Both the position numbers and the translations under genes were made by a program. A stretch of 40,943 nt of DNA from Blastocatellia bacterium (lineage in GTDB: Bacteria > Acidobacteriota > Blastocatellia > RBC074). The stretch covers positions 1 through 40,943 of the forward strand of contig JAEUQN010000044.1 in assembly GCA_016789725.1 (NCBI GenBank), read 5' to 3'. Every line of letters starts with the position of its first letter. The first letter of the stretch is position 1. This document shows positions 25,770-35,154 of this stretch, piece after piece. Below the pieces are notes generated by a model, which was given only the letters and a program-made list of their open reading frames with translations, did no database searches and was not told the origin of the DNA.

Positions 25770-25822
25770 CGCGAAGTGGCAGAGAGCGCAAGGGAGATAC
25801 TTATGCTCTCTGCCACTTCGCG
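25770..25822. repeat. Perfect 18-base inverted repeat between the caspase-like gene and coaX
   Basis: CGCGAAGTGGCAGAGAGC (25770-25787) and GCTCTCTGCCACTTCGCG (25805-25822) are exact reverse complements around a 17-base loop. It lies ten bases past the caspase-like stop codon. In RNA it is a very stable hairpin. A TTTT follows only on the plus strand, while both neighbours are on the minus strand, so it may be a repeat that also protects or ends the upstream transcript. Confidence 0.75.
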
Positions 25823-25831
25823 TTTTCCAGA

Positions 25832-27874
25832 TTAGCGCATCATTTTGCGCAGATCTTTGACGTGATCGGCGATGCGGTCGCGGTCATTGCGGTTGGGGGC
25901 GATGCGCAAAATCGTCTCAAACGCGTTAATCGCTTCAGCGTAGCGCCCAGACGTTTCATAAATCTGCGCAAGTTCAAGGTAGGTTTCGGGCAAATATGGA
26001 TTCGCCTGTGCGGGGAATTTTTGCAGAATGTCTTTGGCTGCGGTTTCCGCTGTATCGAATTGACGACTGAAACGAGCGGCGCGCACCAGCATCAACCTCG
26101 CTTCCAAAACGTTCGGATCGCTTTGTACAGCTTGCGAAAACGCGCGTTCGGCTTTGTCGAATTTCCGTTGCCGGAAGTAATGATCGCCGACGTGAAAGCT
26201 CGGTGCGGCCCACGCTGGGGCCAGGTCTGCTGCACGTTTGTAGGCGTCGAATGCTTTATCGTTGTCGTTGCGTTTTTCATACGCATAGCCGAGCGCATTC
26301 CACGTGTATGCCGCGCGCGGATCAAGTTTCAGGGCCTGCTGCAATACGTTGATGGCTTCCTGTGCACGGTTTTCTTCGATCATTGCCCGACCCTCGCAAA
26401 ACAGATATTTGGCCTCGATGGTCGGATCCGTGGCGTTCAGCGATTTCAGCAACCGAAATGCCTCTGCACCCTGGCGAAACGAATGACGGCTGACGGTGTT
26501 GATGGAAGCCTGCACGTAGTTGCTGATGGCTTGTTGTCCGATGGATTCAAAAATGCCGCTGAACGTGATTTCGAGGGCTTTGCGTTGTGGTTCCTGCGGC
26601 GCGGTTTGCACCAACTGTTGATATTGCTGCCACGCCTGGCCCACATTTTTGCCCGCCAGTGATTGCTGAATTTGTGCGACGAGCGGAGAACTCGGCGGTG
26701 TTGTGGGTGTCGCCGTTTTCACGTTCACAATCGTGCGTTCGGCGGCGAGCGAAAGCTTTTGCGAGATCGTTGTTGCGCCCGGCGAATCAATCGAAAAATC
26801 GTGCTGACCGGGTTTAAGTTGTTCGATGACCAGTGTTCCATTGGGACGAATTTTGCCCTTGAAGCTGTTGTTCAAATACACGTCACTACCCGGCACGCCG
26901 CGAATTTCCAGCGTGACCGAAGTGGTGGATGGCTTTTCAATTTCAGGCTTGGCTACGACTGGAACAGCTTTGCTCAAAACTGCTAATGGCAAGCGCGGAT
27001 CAATGCTGCCAGCGGCGCGCGGATGCTGCAAGGCTTTGGTTTCTTTTGGAACCATTTCGGAAAGATATTCCAACACTTCCGCTGCGCGCACGACACTGTC
27101 TTTGTCTTTGTCTGCTTCACCTTTCAATCCTTTCAGCAGGAAATGTGTGAAGACGCCGTGACCGCCGCCCCAGTGCTCGCCCTCGTAGCTGCGTTGATCG
27201 GCGCGCGAACCAAGAATGCGCAACACGCCTTGCCCGGTTTTCCCGACTTCTTCCATATAGCGATTGACCATCGTTTGTGCTTCGGTGCTGCGCGACGTCC
27301 AGCCAAGTTTGCCCGCGTGACAGGCATCGGCAATCAAAATCACCGAGCGCGCTTTGATGCGTTCGGTGACAATGCGATCCAGCTCAGCAATTGGCATCGC
27401 GGTCGCGTACAGATTTTGCGGGTCGGAATCGTGTGCCAGCAAATAGCCATCGCGGTCGCCTTCAACTACGCCGTGTCCGGCAAAGAAAATCACAACAACA
27501 TCATCCGGCTCGACCGAACGCGGCAAGGCTGTTCCGAGCGCGCTGCGCATGGCGGACACCGTTGCATCCTGATTGAGCAACAAGGAAACCTGATTGACCG
27601 GAAAGCCGCCGCCATTCGGGCTGCGCAAAAACGCGGCAAAATCCTGCGCGTCGCGGTGCGCGTATTGCAATTGCTGGTCTTTGGTCAAATTGCGGTAGCT
27701 GGAAACGCCGATCACGACCGCCCAGAGCTTGCCTTTGCCATCAAGTGCTTCGCCGCTGCTTTGCACCACGGTCAGCGCGCGTTCCTGCTTGGGTGTTTTT
27801 TGCGCGAAGACAGGCAGACAAGCGAACAACGCGAGAATCAGAAACAAATGAACGGCTCGATACAAACTTTTCAT
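25832..27874 (-). CDS. Exported caspase-like peptidase with PEGA and TPR domains
   Basis: 680 residues from the ATG at 27874, which starts a signal peptide (LYRAVHLFLILALFACLPVFAQ, cleavage near residue 24). A longer frame adds 19 unhelpful residues. Residues 48-300 are a C14-family caspase fold: WAVVIGVSSYRN, the catalytic His134 in FFAGHG and Cys185 in IADACHAGKLG, so both catalytic residues are present. A PEGA-like domain follows (about 316-385, VTLEIRGVPGSDVYLNNSFKG), then a Pro/Thr linker, then TPR repeats (about 485-665). It should act in the periplasm or at the outer face of the cell, probably as an Arg/Lys-specific protease or regulated scaffold. Substrate unknown. A single-gene unit after birA. 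Confidence 0.88.
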   Translation of the reverse strand: MKSLYRAVHLFLILALFACLPVFAQKTPKQERALTVVQSSGEALDGKGKLWAVVIGVSSYRNLTKDQQLQYAHRDAQDFAAFLRSPNGGGFPVNQVSLLLNQDATVSAMRSALGTALPRSVEPDDVVVIFFAGHGVVEGDRDGYLLAHDSDPQNLYATAMPIAELDRIVTERIKARSVILIADACHAGKLGWTSRSTEAQTMVNRYMEEVGKTGQGVLRILGSRADQRSYEGEHWGGGHGVFTHFLLKGLKGEADKDKDSVVRAAEVLEYLSEMVPKETKALQHPRAAGSIDPRLPLAVLSKAVPVVAKPEIEKPSTTSVTLEIRGVPGSDVYLNNSFKGKIRPNGTLVIEQLKPGQHDFSIDSPGATTISQKLSLAAERTIVNVKTATPTTPPSSPLVAQIQQSLAGKNVGQAWQQYQQLVQTAPQEPQRKALEITFSGIFESIGQQAISNYVQASINTVSRHSFRQGAEAFRLLKSLNATDPTIEAKYLFCEGRAMIEENRAQEAINVLQQALKLDPRAAYTWNALGYAYEKRNDNDKAFDAYKRAADLAPAWAAPSFHVGDHYFRQRKFDKAERAFSQAVQSDPNVLEARLMLVRAARFSRQFDTAETAAKDILQKFPAQANPYLPETYLELAQIYETSGRYAEAINAFETILRIAPNRNDRDRIADHVKDLRKMMR

Positions 27875-28045
27875 AATGCAGCTCTTTTCTGTCGTGTTCG
27901 GGACGCGAGGAGAATGGTTGTTCAGTTGCATTCTACCCTGCTCGTCAAGTCTGGAGCGACTGCTCCATTCTTATAAGCGCAAAAATGAAAACCATTTCTG
28001 CCATAATCTGACAAAAAAGCACAAAACCTTACATCGAGAGAAAGT

Positions 28046-28825
28046 TTACGACTGGCGCAGATGTTTGATTTCGCCTGCGAGAATGGTGCGAATTTCGCCG
28101 GAAGGAAGTTGCAGTTGCAATGCGCCGCTCTCGTGCAAGCCAATCGTTTCACCGCGTATTTCTTCGTGATCGAAAATGACCACGACTTGCTTGCCACGCG
28201 CATAGCTGGAAAGTTCCTGCCACCGTTGCAGGATTTTCCGCGCCCGGTTCTGTCGCAACTCTTCATACCAAAACGCGAGCCGATCCAGCAGGGCATTGCG
28301 GAAGCTGGCGACATTGAAATGATTGCCACATTCAAGCTGAAGTGAGGTGGCAATTTCGCTGAGTTCAGGTGGAAATGATTGATGGTTTAAATTCACGCCG
28401 ATGCCCACAATAAAGCGTGGCGCTTCGTTTGGGATGCTGGTGCTTTCGATCAGAATGCCGCTGATTTTGCGGTCATTTGCCAGCACGTCATTCGGCCATT
28501 TGATGTCTAACTGCAGACTTGAAATTTGAAGTCCCCGAATCGTTTCTGCCACCGCTACCGCTGCCAACAAGCTCAATAGCGGAATTTTGCTCGCTTCAAT
28601 CTCAGGTCGCAGCAAGATCGAAAGATACAATCCTTCGCCTGGCGCGGAATGCCACGAACGCTCGCGTCTGCCGCGTCCAGCCGTTTGTTCATCCGCCATC
28701 ACGCACGTAAATTCCGGTGCGCCCGGCATCGCTTTCAATTGATTGTTTGTCGAGCCGATGGATTGATAATGATGAATGGTGAAAGGTGGGTGAAAGAAAA
28801 GCATAAAGCACAAATCAAAAGGCAA
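28046..28825 (-). CDS. birA: Biotin-[acetyl-CoA-carboxylase] ligase, short form without DNA-binding domain
   Basis: 259 residues. The catalytic domain starts at about residue 18 with HHYQSIGSTNNQL, then ADEQTAGRGRRERSW (the biotinyl-AMP loop), LDIKWPNDVLANDRKISGIL, and GIGVNLNH; the C-terminal beta-barrel ends at ILAGEIKHLRQS. The winged-helix repressor domain of bifunctional BirA is absent, so it biotinylates carboxyl carrier protein without regulating transcription. The first ten residues (MPFDLCFMLF) come from the arm of a repeat element, so the start was probably renewed after its insertion; an internal ATG lies at residue 8. No clear Shine-Dalgarno. It follows nadC on the same strand. 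Confidence 0.92.
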   Translation of the reverse strand: MPFDLCFMLFFHPPFTIHHYQSIGSTNNQLKAMPGAPEFTCVMADEQTAGRGRRERSWHSAPGEGLYLSILLRPEIEASKIPLLSLLAAVAVAETIRGLQISSLQLDIKWPNDVLANDRKISGILIESTSIPNEAPRFIVGIGVNLNHQSFPPELSEIATSLQLECGNHFNVASFRNALLDRLAFWYEELRQNRARKILQRWQELSSYARGKQVVVIFDHEEIRGETIGLHESGALQLQLPSGEIRTILAGEIKHLRQS

Positions 28826-28973
28826 AGATCAAAAAGCAAAGGGCAAAAGGTCGGCACTTTTTTATTTCTGTATTCCTTCGGTTGCAACGATGGTTTTAGA
28901 AATCTGAAGAAAGGTGGTTTTGCTTCCGAATAAACTTTTGCCTTTTGCTTTTTGATCTTTGCCTTTTGATTTC
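28812..28973. repeat. AT-rich inverted-repeat element between nadC and birA
   Basis: The left arm is AAATCAAAAGGCAAAGATC, then AAAAAGCAAAGGGCAAAAGG; the right arm is CTTTTGCCTTTTGC, then TTTTTGATCTTTGCC and TTTTGATTTC. The core contains GTCGGCACTTTTTTATTTC, AGAAATCTGAAGAAAGG and TTCCGAATAAACTTTTGCC. The copy at 35155 has the same order of words in reverse complement. The left end runs into the birA start, and the right end stops 11 bases before the nadC stop codon. Confidence 0.85.
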
Positions 28974-28984
28974 TCTGTTTGCTG

Positions 28985-29851
28985 CTACGCAATCTTAATC
29001 TTAAAACTGATGTCCACCGCCGGAGCTGAATGTGTAATCGCGCCAATCGAAATCAAATCCACACCTGCTTCGGCATAGGTGCGTACATTGTCGAGCGTGA
29101 TGCCACCGGACGCTTCGGTCAACGCGCGACGCTCTTCGGGCGCAGATGACTTGACGACGGCGACACATTGGCGTGCCAGCTCTGGCGTCATATTGTCGAG
29201 CATAATAATGTCGGCGTTGGCTTTGAGAGCTTCTTCGACTTGCGCGAGATTGGACGTTTCGACTTCGATTTTGTGCAGGTGTCCGACGGTTTCACGCGCG
29301 CGGCGCACGGCTTCAGCAATGCCACCCGCGAGCGCGATGTGATTGTCTTTAATCAGCACGCCGTCATCCAACCCCATTCGATGATTGCGCCCGCCGCCGC
29401 AGGTCACAGCGTATTTTTCGAGCATCCGCAATCCCGGCACAGTCTTGCGCGTGTCGGCGATGTACGCACCCGTTCCCGCAATCGCATCCACAAACATCTT
29501 TGTCTTGGTAGCGATGCCGGAGAGATGTTGCAAAAAATTCAGCGCCGTTCGCTCCGCTGCCAGCAACGCTTGTGCATCGCCGCTCGCCCGCGCAAAGACT
29601 TTGCCAGCCTTGATCTCGTTGCCATCGTTGGCCGTAGATTGAATCTGCATCCCAACGTCGAACCAACTAAACACCGCGTCGGCAACTTCGATGCCCGCAA
29701 GTACGAGGTCTTGTTTTGCCAAAAAGCTGCCCGTGCCGCGCGCCATCGTGCGAATGGTGGAGCGTGAAGTGATGTCGCCGCGTCCAAGGTCTTCGAGCAA
29801 CGCACGTTCGACAGCTTCGTAAATGTAATCGGGGTCTAAGGGGATAATCAT
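28985..29851 (-). CDS. nadC: Nicotinate-nucleotide pyrophosphorylase (carboxylating)
   Basis: 288 residues from the ATG at 29851 (a TTG five codons upstream is possible). Family motifs are clear: ALLEDLGRGDITSRSTI near the N-terminus, ERTALNFLQHLSGIAT, TRKTVPGLRMLEKYAVTCGG, NHRMGLDDGVLIKDNH and EVETSNLAQVEEAL, with LDNMTPE. The enzyme converts quinolinate and PRPP to nicotinate mononucleotide in NAD synthesis. The start lies 11 bases past the DUF3037 stop, so it is likely on the same transcript as valS, the HipA-like gene and DUF3037. nadA and nadB are not in the window. Confidence 0.95.
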   Translation of the reverse strand: MIIPLDPDYIYEAVERALLEDLGRGDITSRSTIRTMARGTGSFLAKQDLVLAGIEVADAVFSWFDVGMQIQSTANDGNEIKAGKVFARASGDAQALLAAERTALNFLQHLSGIATKTKMFVDAIAGTGAYIADTRKTVPGLRMLEKYAVTCGGGRNHRMGLDDGVLIKDNHIALAGGIAEAVRRARETVGHLHKIEVETSNLAQVEEALKANADIIMLDNMTPELARQCVAVVKSSAPEERRALTEASGGITLDNVRTYAEAGVDLISIGAITHSAPAVDISFKIKIA

Positions 29852-29862
29852 CTTCGTAGGTC

Positions 29863-30711
29863 TCAAACGCCATGTTCCTTCATGAAATTAGCCATTTCCT
29901 GAGCAAAATCTTCGGCCTCGTTTTCCTCAATAATTTCATGGGGGATAGGCATTTTATGCAAAAGATTTTTGGCCTTTTCGTAGGATTTGCGATGCTCTGA
30001 TAGGCGTGGCTGCCCAAGTAAAAGATAAAGCTTCCCCAGTTCAGGGTGTCCTTGCATAGCCGTTGCATTGCCCAGCCAGTTGGTAGCTCTTCCCTGAATC
30101 GTAGATGCTTTTACATAATCAAGCGAGATTGGTTCAAGTAAATGCCACTTGTCATTTTTGAAAGCGTGATTGAACTTGAGCGAAAACTCTTCCGTGATGA
30201 TGTCTTTGGTAACCAGCTTTTTACTGACGCTGACTTTGCTTAATGGCTCACTGTACAATGACCAGATTTGCTCATCGTTACGCCGCTCATTACTTTGTTG
30301 CGACCACTGAGAGGCTACGAAGCGATGGTATATATCTTGTACCGCTTGCTCAGGATCATCAGTAATTCCAACAAGCGATGATCCCGCTTGAAAACTTAAG
30401 TCTTCGTCCGGCCAGACACGCTTAATCAGAGTTTTTACATCTGCCACGGCATTTTCTGCCGAAAAAAGATTGCCGGAGAGTTCTTGCTGAAGGGTCTCCA
30501 CGGCAATCTCAAAGTGTCGGAGCGTCCGCTTAAAGTTTTCTCCATCAAAATTCACAAAGGTTTTGGAAAGACGCTCGTACCGCATTTCTAGCTTGTAAAA
30601 CAACTGCGAAATAGCTGGAAACCAAACGACAACACCGATGTTTAGCATCTCGCCTGCCGCCGGATCGTGAACGTATTTGATTACACAATAACTATATGTC
30701 AGACGTTTCAT
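29863..30711 (-). CDS. DUF3037 protein, partner of the HipA-like kinase gene
   Basis: 282 residues. The N-terminus YSYCVIKYVHDPAAGEMLNI, continuing GVVVWFP, is the DUF3037 signature. The rest is mixed helix and strand, with charged surfaces and no signal or membrane span. AAGGAG seven bases upstream supports the ATG, which overlaps the stop of the HipA-like gene by four bases (ATGA). DUF3037 genes are commonly paired with small HipA-like genes, so the two probably act together, perhaps as a toxin-antitoxin or regulatory kinase module; this is inference. If the HipA-like product is truncated here, DUF3037 translation could still be initiated from its own ribosome site. Confidence 0.85.
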   Translation of the reverse strand: MKRLTYSYCVIKYVHDPAAGEMLNIGVVVWFPAISQLFYKLEMRYERLSKTFVNFDGENFKRTLRHFEIAVETLQQELSGNLFSAENAVADVKTLIKRVWPDEDLSFQAGSSLVGITDDPEQAVQDIYHRFVASQWSQQSNERRNDEQIWSLYSEPLSKVSVSKKLVTKDIITEEFSLKFNHAFKNDKWHLLEPISLDYVKASTIQGRATNWLGNATAMQGHPELGKLYLLLGQPRLSEHRKSYEKAKNLLHKMPIPHEIIEENEAEDFAQEMANFMKEHGV

Positions 30712-31532
30712 AACAAACTCCTTTGCAACTCCATCTCAAAGGCATTGGGTTTGCTAATGGCTTCAAAAAAGTGCTCGCGCACAATGGAAGCCCACCCCTG
30801 CCACTTCTCAGGCAATTGATTCAAAACCATTTCCAGCTTGGTTTGGCACAATGCTTCAAGCTTACCGATAAATGATCTCCACTCAATAGCCTTATTACGC
30901 AGCGTCGGGCGAAATAGATGCGTGTGATTTATTCCGTGTTGAGAAACTTGCCAAGCCGATTTTGGGTCTCCCAAAATCGGCAGCAAGAAACTAAAACCAA
31001 GTTCAAAATCGAAGGCTACCAGCCCATCTTGATAGAACACACAGTTATGTTTATCGCCACGCCGATCAGGATTTTGAATCAACAAATCATACGCATAAAT
31101 CGCTGCCGCTTGATTGGCTTCTTCTTCCGTTAGGATAGGCTTGGGGGTTAAGGGTCGTAACGGATGGAGATACTCGCCGCCAACGCCAACGCCCGCCTGT
31201 AAATTGATCGGAAGGTGTTCTTGTTTAGCTACTCCATTAACGACGGTAGCGAACTCCTACGATATTGTAATCAATGCAGGAGGCGGAGTAAAAAGGCCCA
31301 GTTCTCTCGCCAGTAGGTTTCCCACAAACTCGCAGAACAGGTTGCGCTCTTCAATCTCTGGCAGCCCAAGTGCTTTGACGACCATTAACTGAGGCAAAAC
31401 AGTCTCATTATTGCTGGTTTCCAAAGTGTCCTGATCTTCTGGAACAGATTGTTCGCACTCAATGACCATTGGACAAGTGCGGCCTGACCTAAGAAATCGC
31501 TCAAATCGTAAAGCTTCGAGTGTAATAATCAA
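30708..31532 (-). pseudogene. HipA-like kinase interrupted by an in-frame amber codon
   Basis: A 275-codon frame begins at a TTG at 31532 (AAGGAGG about seven bases upstream) and runs to 30708. A single TAG at 31257-31259 (codon 92) splits it. Both sides are in one frame and look intact. Upstream is QLMVVKALGLPEIEERNLFC and NLLARELGLFTPPPALI, the N-lobe of the small HipA-like family. Downstream is EFATVVNGVAKQEHLPINLQ and AAAIYAYDLLIQNPDRRGDK, containing the kinase-type NPDRRGDKHN motif. No other lesion is seen, and no good start for the second half exists near the break. It could be a recent nonsense mutation, a base-call error, or a readthrough codon. It lies 24 bases after valS and overlaps DUF3037. 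Confidence 0.8.
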
Positions 31533-31556
31533 AACGCCCTCCTTCCTAAAGACGAT

Positions 31557-34313
31557 TTACAAATTTTCCCTGACCACTTCCAGCTTCGCAATCTGCTCTT
31601 CCAATTCCGTTGCCCGCGCACGCGATTCGGTGACGACTTCCGCCGCCGCACGCGCGACGAAATCGGCGTTCGAGAGGCGTTTTTGCAAGCCTTCGAGTTC
31701 TTTGCTGAGTTTCGTGACGTTGCTTTCGAGCCGTGCTTTTTCTTTCTCGAAATCTACCAAGCCTTCGAGCGGTACGGCGATTTCGATGTCGTTGATGACG
31801 TCGCGGACGGAGCCTTTTTGCGTTTCGATCTGCTCGACAATTTCGAGCGTTTCGATGCGCGCGAGGCGTTTGATTTGGGCGCTCATTGCGGCAATAACTG
31901 ATTGACTGGAAGCTTCGGTCGCAGCGACTTTGGCGTTGATCGCAACCGACGGCGCGATGTTGAAGGTCGAGCGGATATTGCGCAATTTTGTGACCAAGCC
32001 AGTGAACAATTCCATTTCGCGTTCGGCTTGTTCGTCGCGCGCGGCGGCCTCGGGGAATTCGTTCAGGCAAATGGTTTTTCCACGATGCGGCAAGCGTTGC
32101 CAAAGCTCTTCGGTGATAAACGGCATCAGCGGATGGAGCAACGTTAGGCTGCGTTCGAGGATGTAAATGATGCGGCGTTTGACGGCTGTGTTTTCGTCCG
32201 TTTTTTCCGTCGAGGTCACGAACGGTTTCGATAACTCGATGTACCAATCGCAGAAATCATTCCAGAAAAATTGGTACAACGTCGCGGCGGCTTCGTGGAA
32301 ACGATATTCTTCCAGTGCCAAATTTACTTCGGCAGTCGCAGCATTCAAACGGCTCAAAATCCAGCGATCCGCAATGCTCGGCTGCGACAATTCTGTTTCC
32401 CATTCAAGCGGCTCCTGATCTTCCAAAATGTCGCCGCAATTCAGCAAGACAAAGCGCGTCGCGTTCCAAATCTTATTCGCAAAATTGCGCGCGGATTCGA
32501 GCTTTGATTCCTGCAACGCCAGCGTCAATCCCGTGGTTGAAGCAGCCGTCAAGGCGAAGCGTGCTGCATCCGTGCCGTACTTCGCAAACACGTCGAGCGG
32601 GTCAATCACGTTGCCTTTCGTCTTCGACATCTTCTGGCCTTGCGGATCAAGTACGAGCGCGTTGATGTAGACGGTGCTGAAGGGAACTTCGCCCATAAAT
32701 TTCAAGCCCATCATCATCATTCGTGCGACCCAGAAAAAGATAATATCTTGCGCCGTAACCAACACTTGTGTCGGATAGAATTTTTTCAGGTCTTCGGTTT
32801 CGTCAGGCCAGCCGAGCGTAGAGAACGGCCACAACCCAGACGAAAACCAGGTGTCAAGAACATCTTCATCAGGCGTCAAGACGACATTTGCGTCTTTGCC
32901 CTGATTTGACAGGCGTTCGCGCGCTTCGTCTTCGGTTCGTGCAACAACAACTTCTCCATCGGGCGTATACCAGGCGGGAATACGATGTCCCCACCACAAT
33001 TGCCGTGAGACGCACCAGTCCTGAATATTTTCGAGCCAGCCGCAATAAATTTTGGAAACGCCTTCAGGAATAATTTTGGTGCGACCGTCTATGACTGCTT
33101 GCAGCGCAGGTTCAGCCAGCGGCTGCATTTTCATAAACCATTGCGTAGAAATCAGCGGTTCGACGACTTGCCCGCTGCGTTGGCAATGGCCTACGTTATG
33201 CGTGTAATCTTCGATTTTCAGCAGCAAGCCCGCTTCTTCTAAATCTTTGACAACGGTTTTGCGCGCTTCGTAGCGATCCATGCCACGGTATTTTTCGGGC
33301 GCGGCGTCGGTGATTTTCGCTTCTTTGCTGATGACCTGAATGAATTCGAGGCTGTGCCGTTTGCCCATCGCAAAATCGTTTGGATCATGCGCGGGCGTGA
33401 CTTTGACTAAGCCTGTGCCGAACTCTTTTTCGACAATCGCATCTTGAATAAATTGAATTTGACGACCCACGAGCGGCAGGGAAGCCGTCTTGCCAATCAA
33501 CTCGGCATAGCGTTCGTCCTCAGGATTGAAGGCAACGGCGGTGTCGCCAAGCATTGTTTCCGGGCGCGTCGTGGCGACGACAATAAATGTGCCTTGTTCT
33601 GTTTTGAGGAGACCGGATTTTTGCTCGCCTTCGTTGAGCGCGGCATAGGCTTCGGCCAAGCCTTCGAACCGGTCGCTATCGCTCGCGGTACTGACGGGGT
33701 AGGCGATGTGCCAGATGTTGCTTTTGACGGATTTCATTTCGACTTCGAGGTCGGAAATCGCGGTCTGCAAACCGGGCGACCAATTGACCATGTATTCGCC
33801 GCGATAGATCAAGCCTTCGTCGTACAAGCGCACGAAAACTTCCAGCACGGCTTTAGATAAGCCTTCGTCCATTGTGAAGCGTTCGCGCGACCAGTCTACG
33901 GAATCGCCGAGGATGCGCATTTGCTTGAGGATTGTGCCGCCGGAATGTGCTTTCCATTCCCACACTTTTTCGACGAACTTTTCGCGTCCCAAATCGCGGC
34001 GATCAATACCCCGCTCAGCCAATTGCCGCGTCACGACCATTTGCGTAGCGATGCCGGCGTGATCCGTTCCCGGCAGCCACAAAACCCGGTCCCCCTTCAT
34101 TCTGCGCCACCGCGCCAGCACGTCTTGTAACGTGTGATTCAGTGCGTGTCCCATGTGCAAATAACCTGTGACGTTTGGCGGTGGAATCACCATCGTGAAC
34201 ACGGACGCGTCAGCGTTGGTTTGTGTTTCAGGCGCAAAATATTGGCTCGCTTCCCATTCGGGATACCAGCGGCCTTCGACTTCTTTGGGTTCGTATTGTT
34301 TTGGAATTTCCAT
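31557..34313 (-). CDS. valS: Valyl-tRNA synthetase
   Basis: 918 residues from the ATG at 34313 ([20 protein letters not shown]); no clear Shine-Dalgarno, and the longer frame adds nine residues. Class I motifs are [20 protein letters not shown] (HIGH-type) and [12 protein letters not shown] (KMSKS-type, with Thr). The editing domain lies between them (about 200-350, [19 protein letters not shown]). The anticodon-binding domain and a C-terminal coiled coil ([20 protein letters not shown]) follow, the latter a ValRS hallmark. It charges tRNA-Val. First gene of a minus-strand run leading into the HipA-like, DUF3037, nadC and birA genes; folE is divergent. Confidence 0.97.
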   Translation of the reverse strand: MEIPKQYEPKEVEGRWYPEWEASQYFAPETQTNADASVFTMVIPPPNVTGYLHMGHALNHTLQDVLARWRRMKGDRVLWLPGTDHAGIATQMVVTRQLAERGIDRRDLGREKFVEKVWEWKAHSGGTILKQMRILGDSVDWSRERFTMDEGLSKAVLEVFVRLYDEGLIYRGEYMVNWSPGLQTAISDLEVEMKSVKSNIWHIAYPVSTASDSDRFEGLAEAYAALNEGEQKSGLLKTEQGTFIVVATTRPETMLGDTAVAFNPEDERYAELIGKTASLPLVGRQIQFIQDAIVEKEFGTGLVKVTPAHDPNDFAMGKRHSLEFIQVISKEAKITDAAPEKYRGMDRYEARKTVVKDLEEAGLLLKIEDYTHNVGHCQRSGQVVEPLISTQWFMKMQPLAEPALQAVIDGRTKIIPEGVSKIYCGWLENIQDWCVSRQLWWGHRIPAWYTPDGEVVVARTEDEARERLSNQGKDANVVLTPDEDVLDTWFSSGLWPFSTLGWPDETEDLKKFYPTQVLVTAQDIIFFWVARMMMMGLKFMGEVPFSTVYINALVLDPQGQKMSKTKGNVIDPLDVFAKYGTDAARFALTAASTTGLTLALQESKLESARNFANKIWNATRFVLLNCGDILEDQEPLEWETELSQPSIADRWILSRLNAATAEVNLALEEYRFHEAAATLYQFFWNDFCDWYIELSKPFVTSTEKTDENTAVKRRIIYILERSLTLLHPLMPFITEELWQRLPHRGKTICLNEFPEAAARDEQAEREMELFTGLVTKLRNIRSTFNIAPSVAINAKVAATEASSQSVIAAMSAQIKRLARIETLEIVEQIETQKGSVRDVINDIEIAVPLEGLVDFEKEKARLESNVTKLSKELEGLQKRLSNADFVARAAAEVVTESRARATELEEQIAKLEVVRENL

Positions 34314-34399
34314 AATGATTTCAGTTGATGTCCTCAGCACTCAAAAATGAATTGCCAATCATCAGGATTATGCCGCGCTTCGTCAACAGCAAAAAGTTT

Positions 34400-34457
34400 C
34401 ACGTAGTGGCGAATTCATTCGCTTGTCAGAATCAGTAAATAAATTTGCTACCACGTG
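34400..34457. repeat. Imperfect inverted repeat between valS and folE
   Basis: CACGTAGTGGCGAATTCATT (34400-34419) faces AAATTTGCTACCACGTG (34441-34457). The arms match at most positions when one is reversed (CACGT-GT-GC-AATT). It lies in the 236-base divergent gap that must contain both the valS and folE promoters, so it may influence either. Confidence 0.55.
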
Positions 34458-34549
34458 GACGCCTTTCACAATTTGCCTTCTGAGGCGTGTCCGCCGATAA
34501 TGCCAACTTAGAATTTACCTTACGTTTTACGAATCAGTTTTCCTTTGCA

Positions 34550-35152
34550 ATGAGCCAGACTACGGAAGCAGCTTTGTCACTTACTAACTCTTTTGACCTG
34601 AAAAAAATTGCCGATGGCGTGCGGTTAATTTTGGAGGGGATAGGCGAAGACCCGCAACGCCCCGGTATTGTCGAAACACCGCAGCGCGTCGCCGAAATGT
34701 ATGCCGAAATCTGTGGCGGTTTGTATGAAGATGCGAACGCTGAGCTGAAGGTGTTGCCCTCTGAAGCGCACGAAGAGATCGTGCTGGTCAAAGACATCAC
34801 TCTGGCTTCGATTTGCGAGCATCATTTGATTCCGTTCACCGGTGTGGCGCACGTTGCCTATGTTCCGCAAGATGGACGCATTGTTGGTTTATCCAAACTC
34901 GCGCGCATCGTGGACATCTTTGCGCGCCGCCCACAGGTGCAGGAACGCCTGACGACGCAAATTGCGGATTTGCTCTTTGATGGCCCGCTCAAACCGAGCG
35001 GCGTGCTGGTTGTAGTTGAAGCCGTTCACCTCTGCATGACGATGCGCGGCATTAAGAAGCCAGGCGCAACGACGGTAACTTCGGCGTTGCGTGGCGTGTT
35101 TCGCACAAATGAAATTTTGCGCGCGGAAGCGATGACGTTTCTTAAAAAATGA
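34550..35152 (+). CDS. folE: GTP cyclohydrolase I
   Basis: 200 residues from the ATG at 34550 ([10 protein letters not shown]); the frame extends 21 codons upstream, and neither start has a strong Shine-Dalgarno. Active-site motifs are [36 protein letters not shown] with the zinc ligands Cys-Glu-His-His, [20 protein letters not shown], and [17 protein letters not shown] with the second Cys. The enzyme makes dihydroneopterin triphosphate from GTP, the first step of folate, and of queuosine-type pathways in some bacteria. The decamer is cytoplasmic. A repeat element starts at its stop codon and runs to the purF leader. Confidence 0.96.
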   Translation: MSQTTEAALSLTNSFDLKKIADGVRLILEGIGEDPQRPGIVETPQRVAEMYAEICGGLYEDANAELKVLPSEAHEEIVLVKDITLASICEHHLIPFTGVAHVAYVPQDGRIVGLSKLARIVDIFARRPQVQERLTTQIADLLFDGPLKPSGVLVVVEAVHLCMTMRGIKKPGATTVTSALRGVFRTNEILRAEAMTFLKK

Positions 35153-35154
35153 AC

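Noticed and set aside
25706..26662. 318-codon plus-strand open frame
   Set aside because: Antisense to the TPR part of the caspase-like gene; composition is Arg/Cys/Phe-rich without domain pattern.
27023..27976. 317-codon plus-strand open frame
   Set aside because: Antisense to the caspase domain, whose catalytic motifs are intact on the minus strand.
28735..29046. 103-codon minus-strand frame across the repeat between nadC and birA
   Set aside because: It is made almost wholly of the repeat and the end of nadC in the wrong frame.
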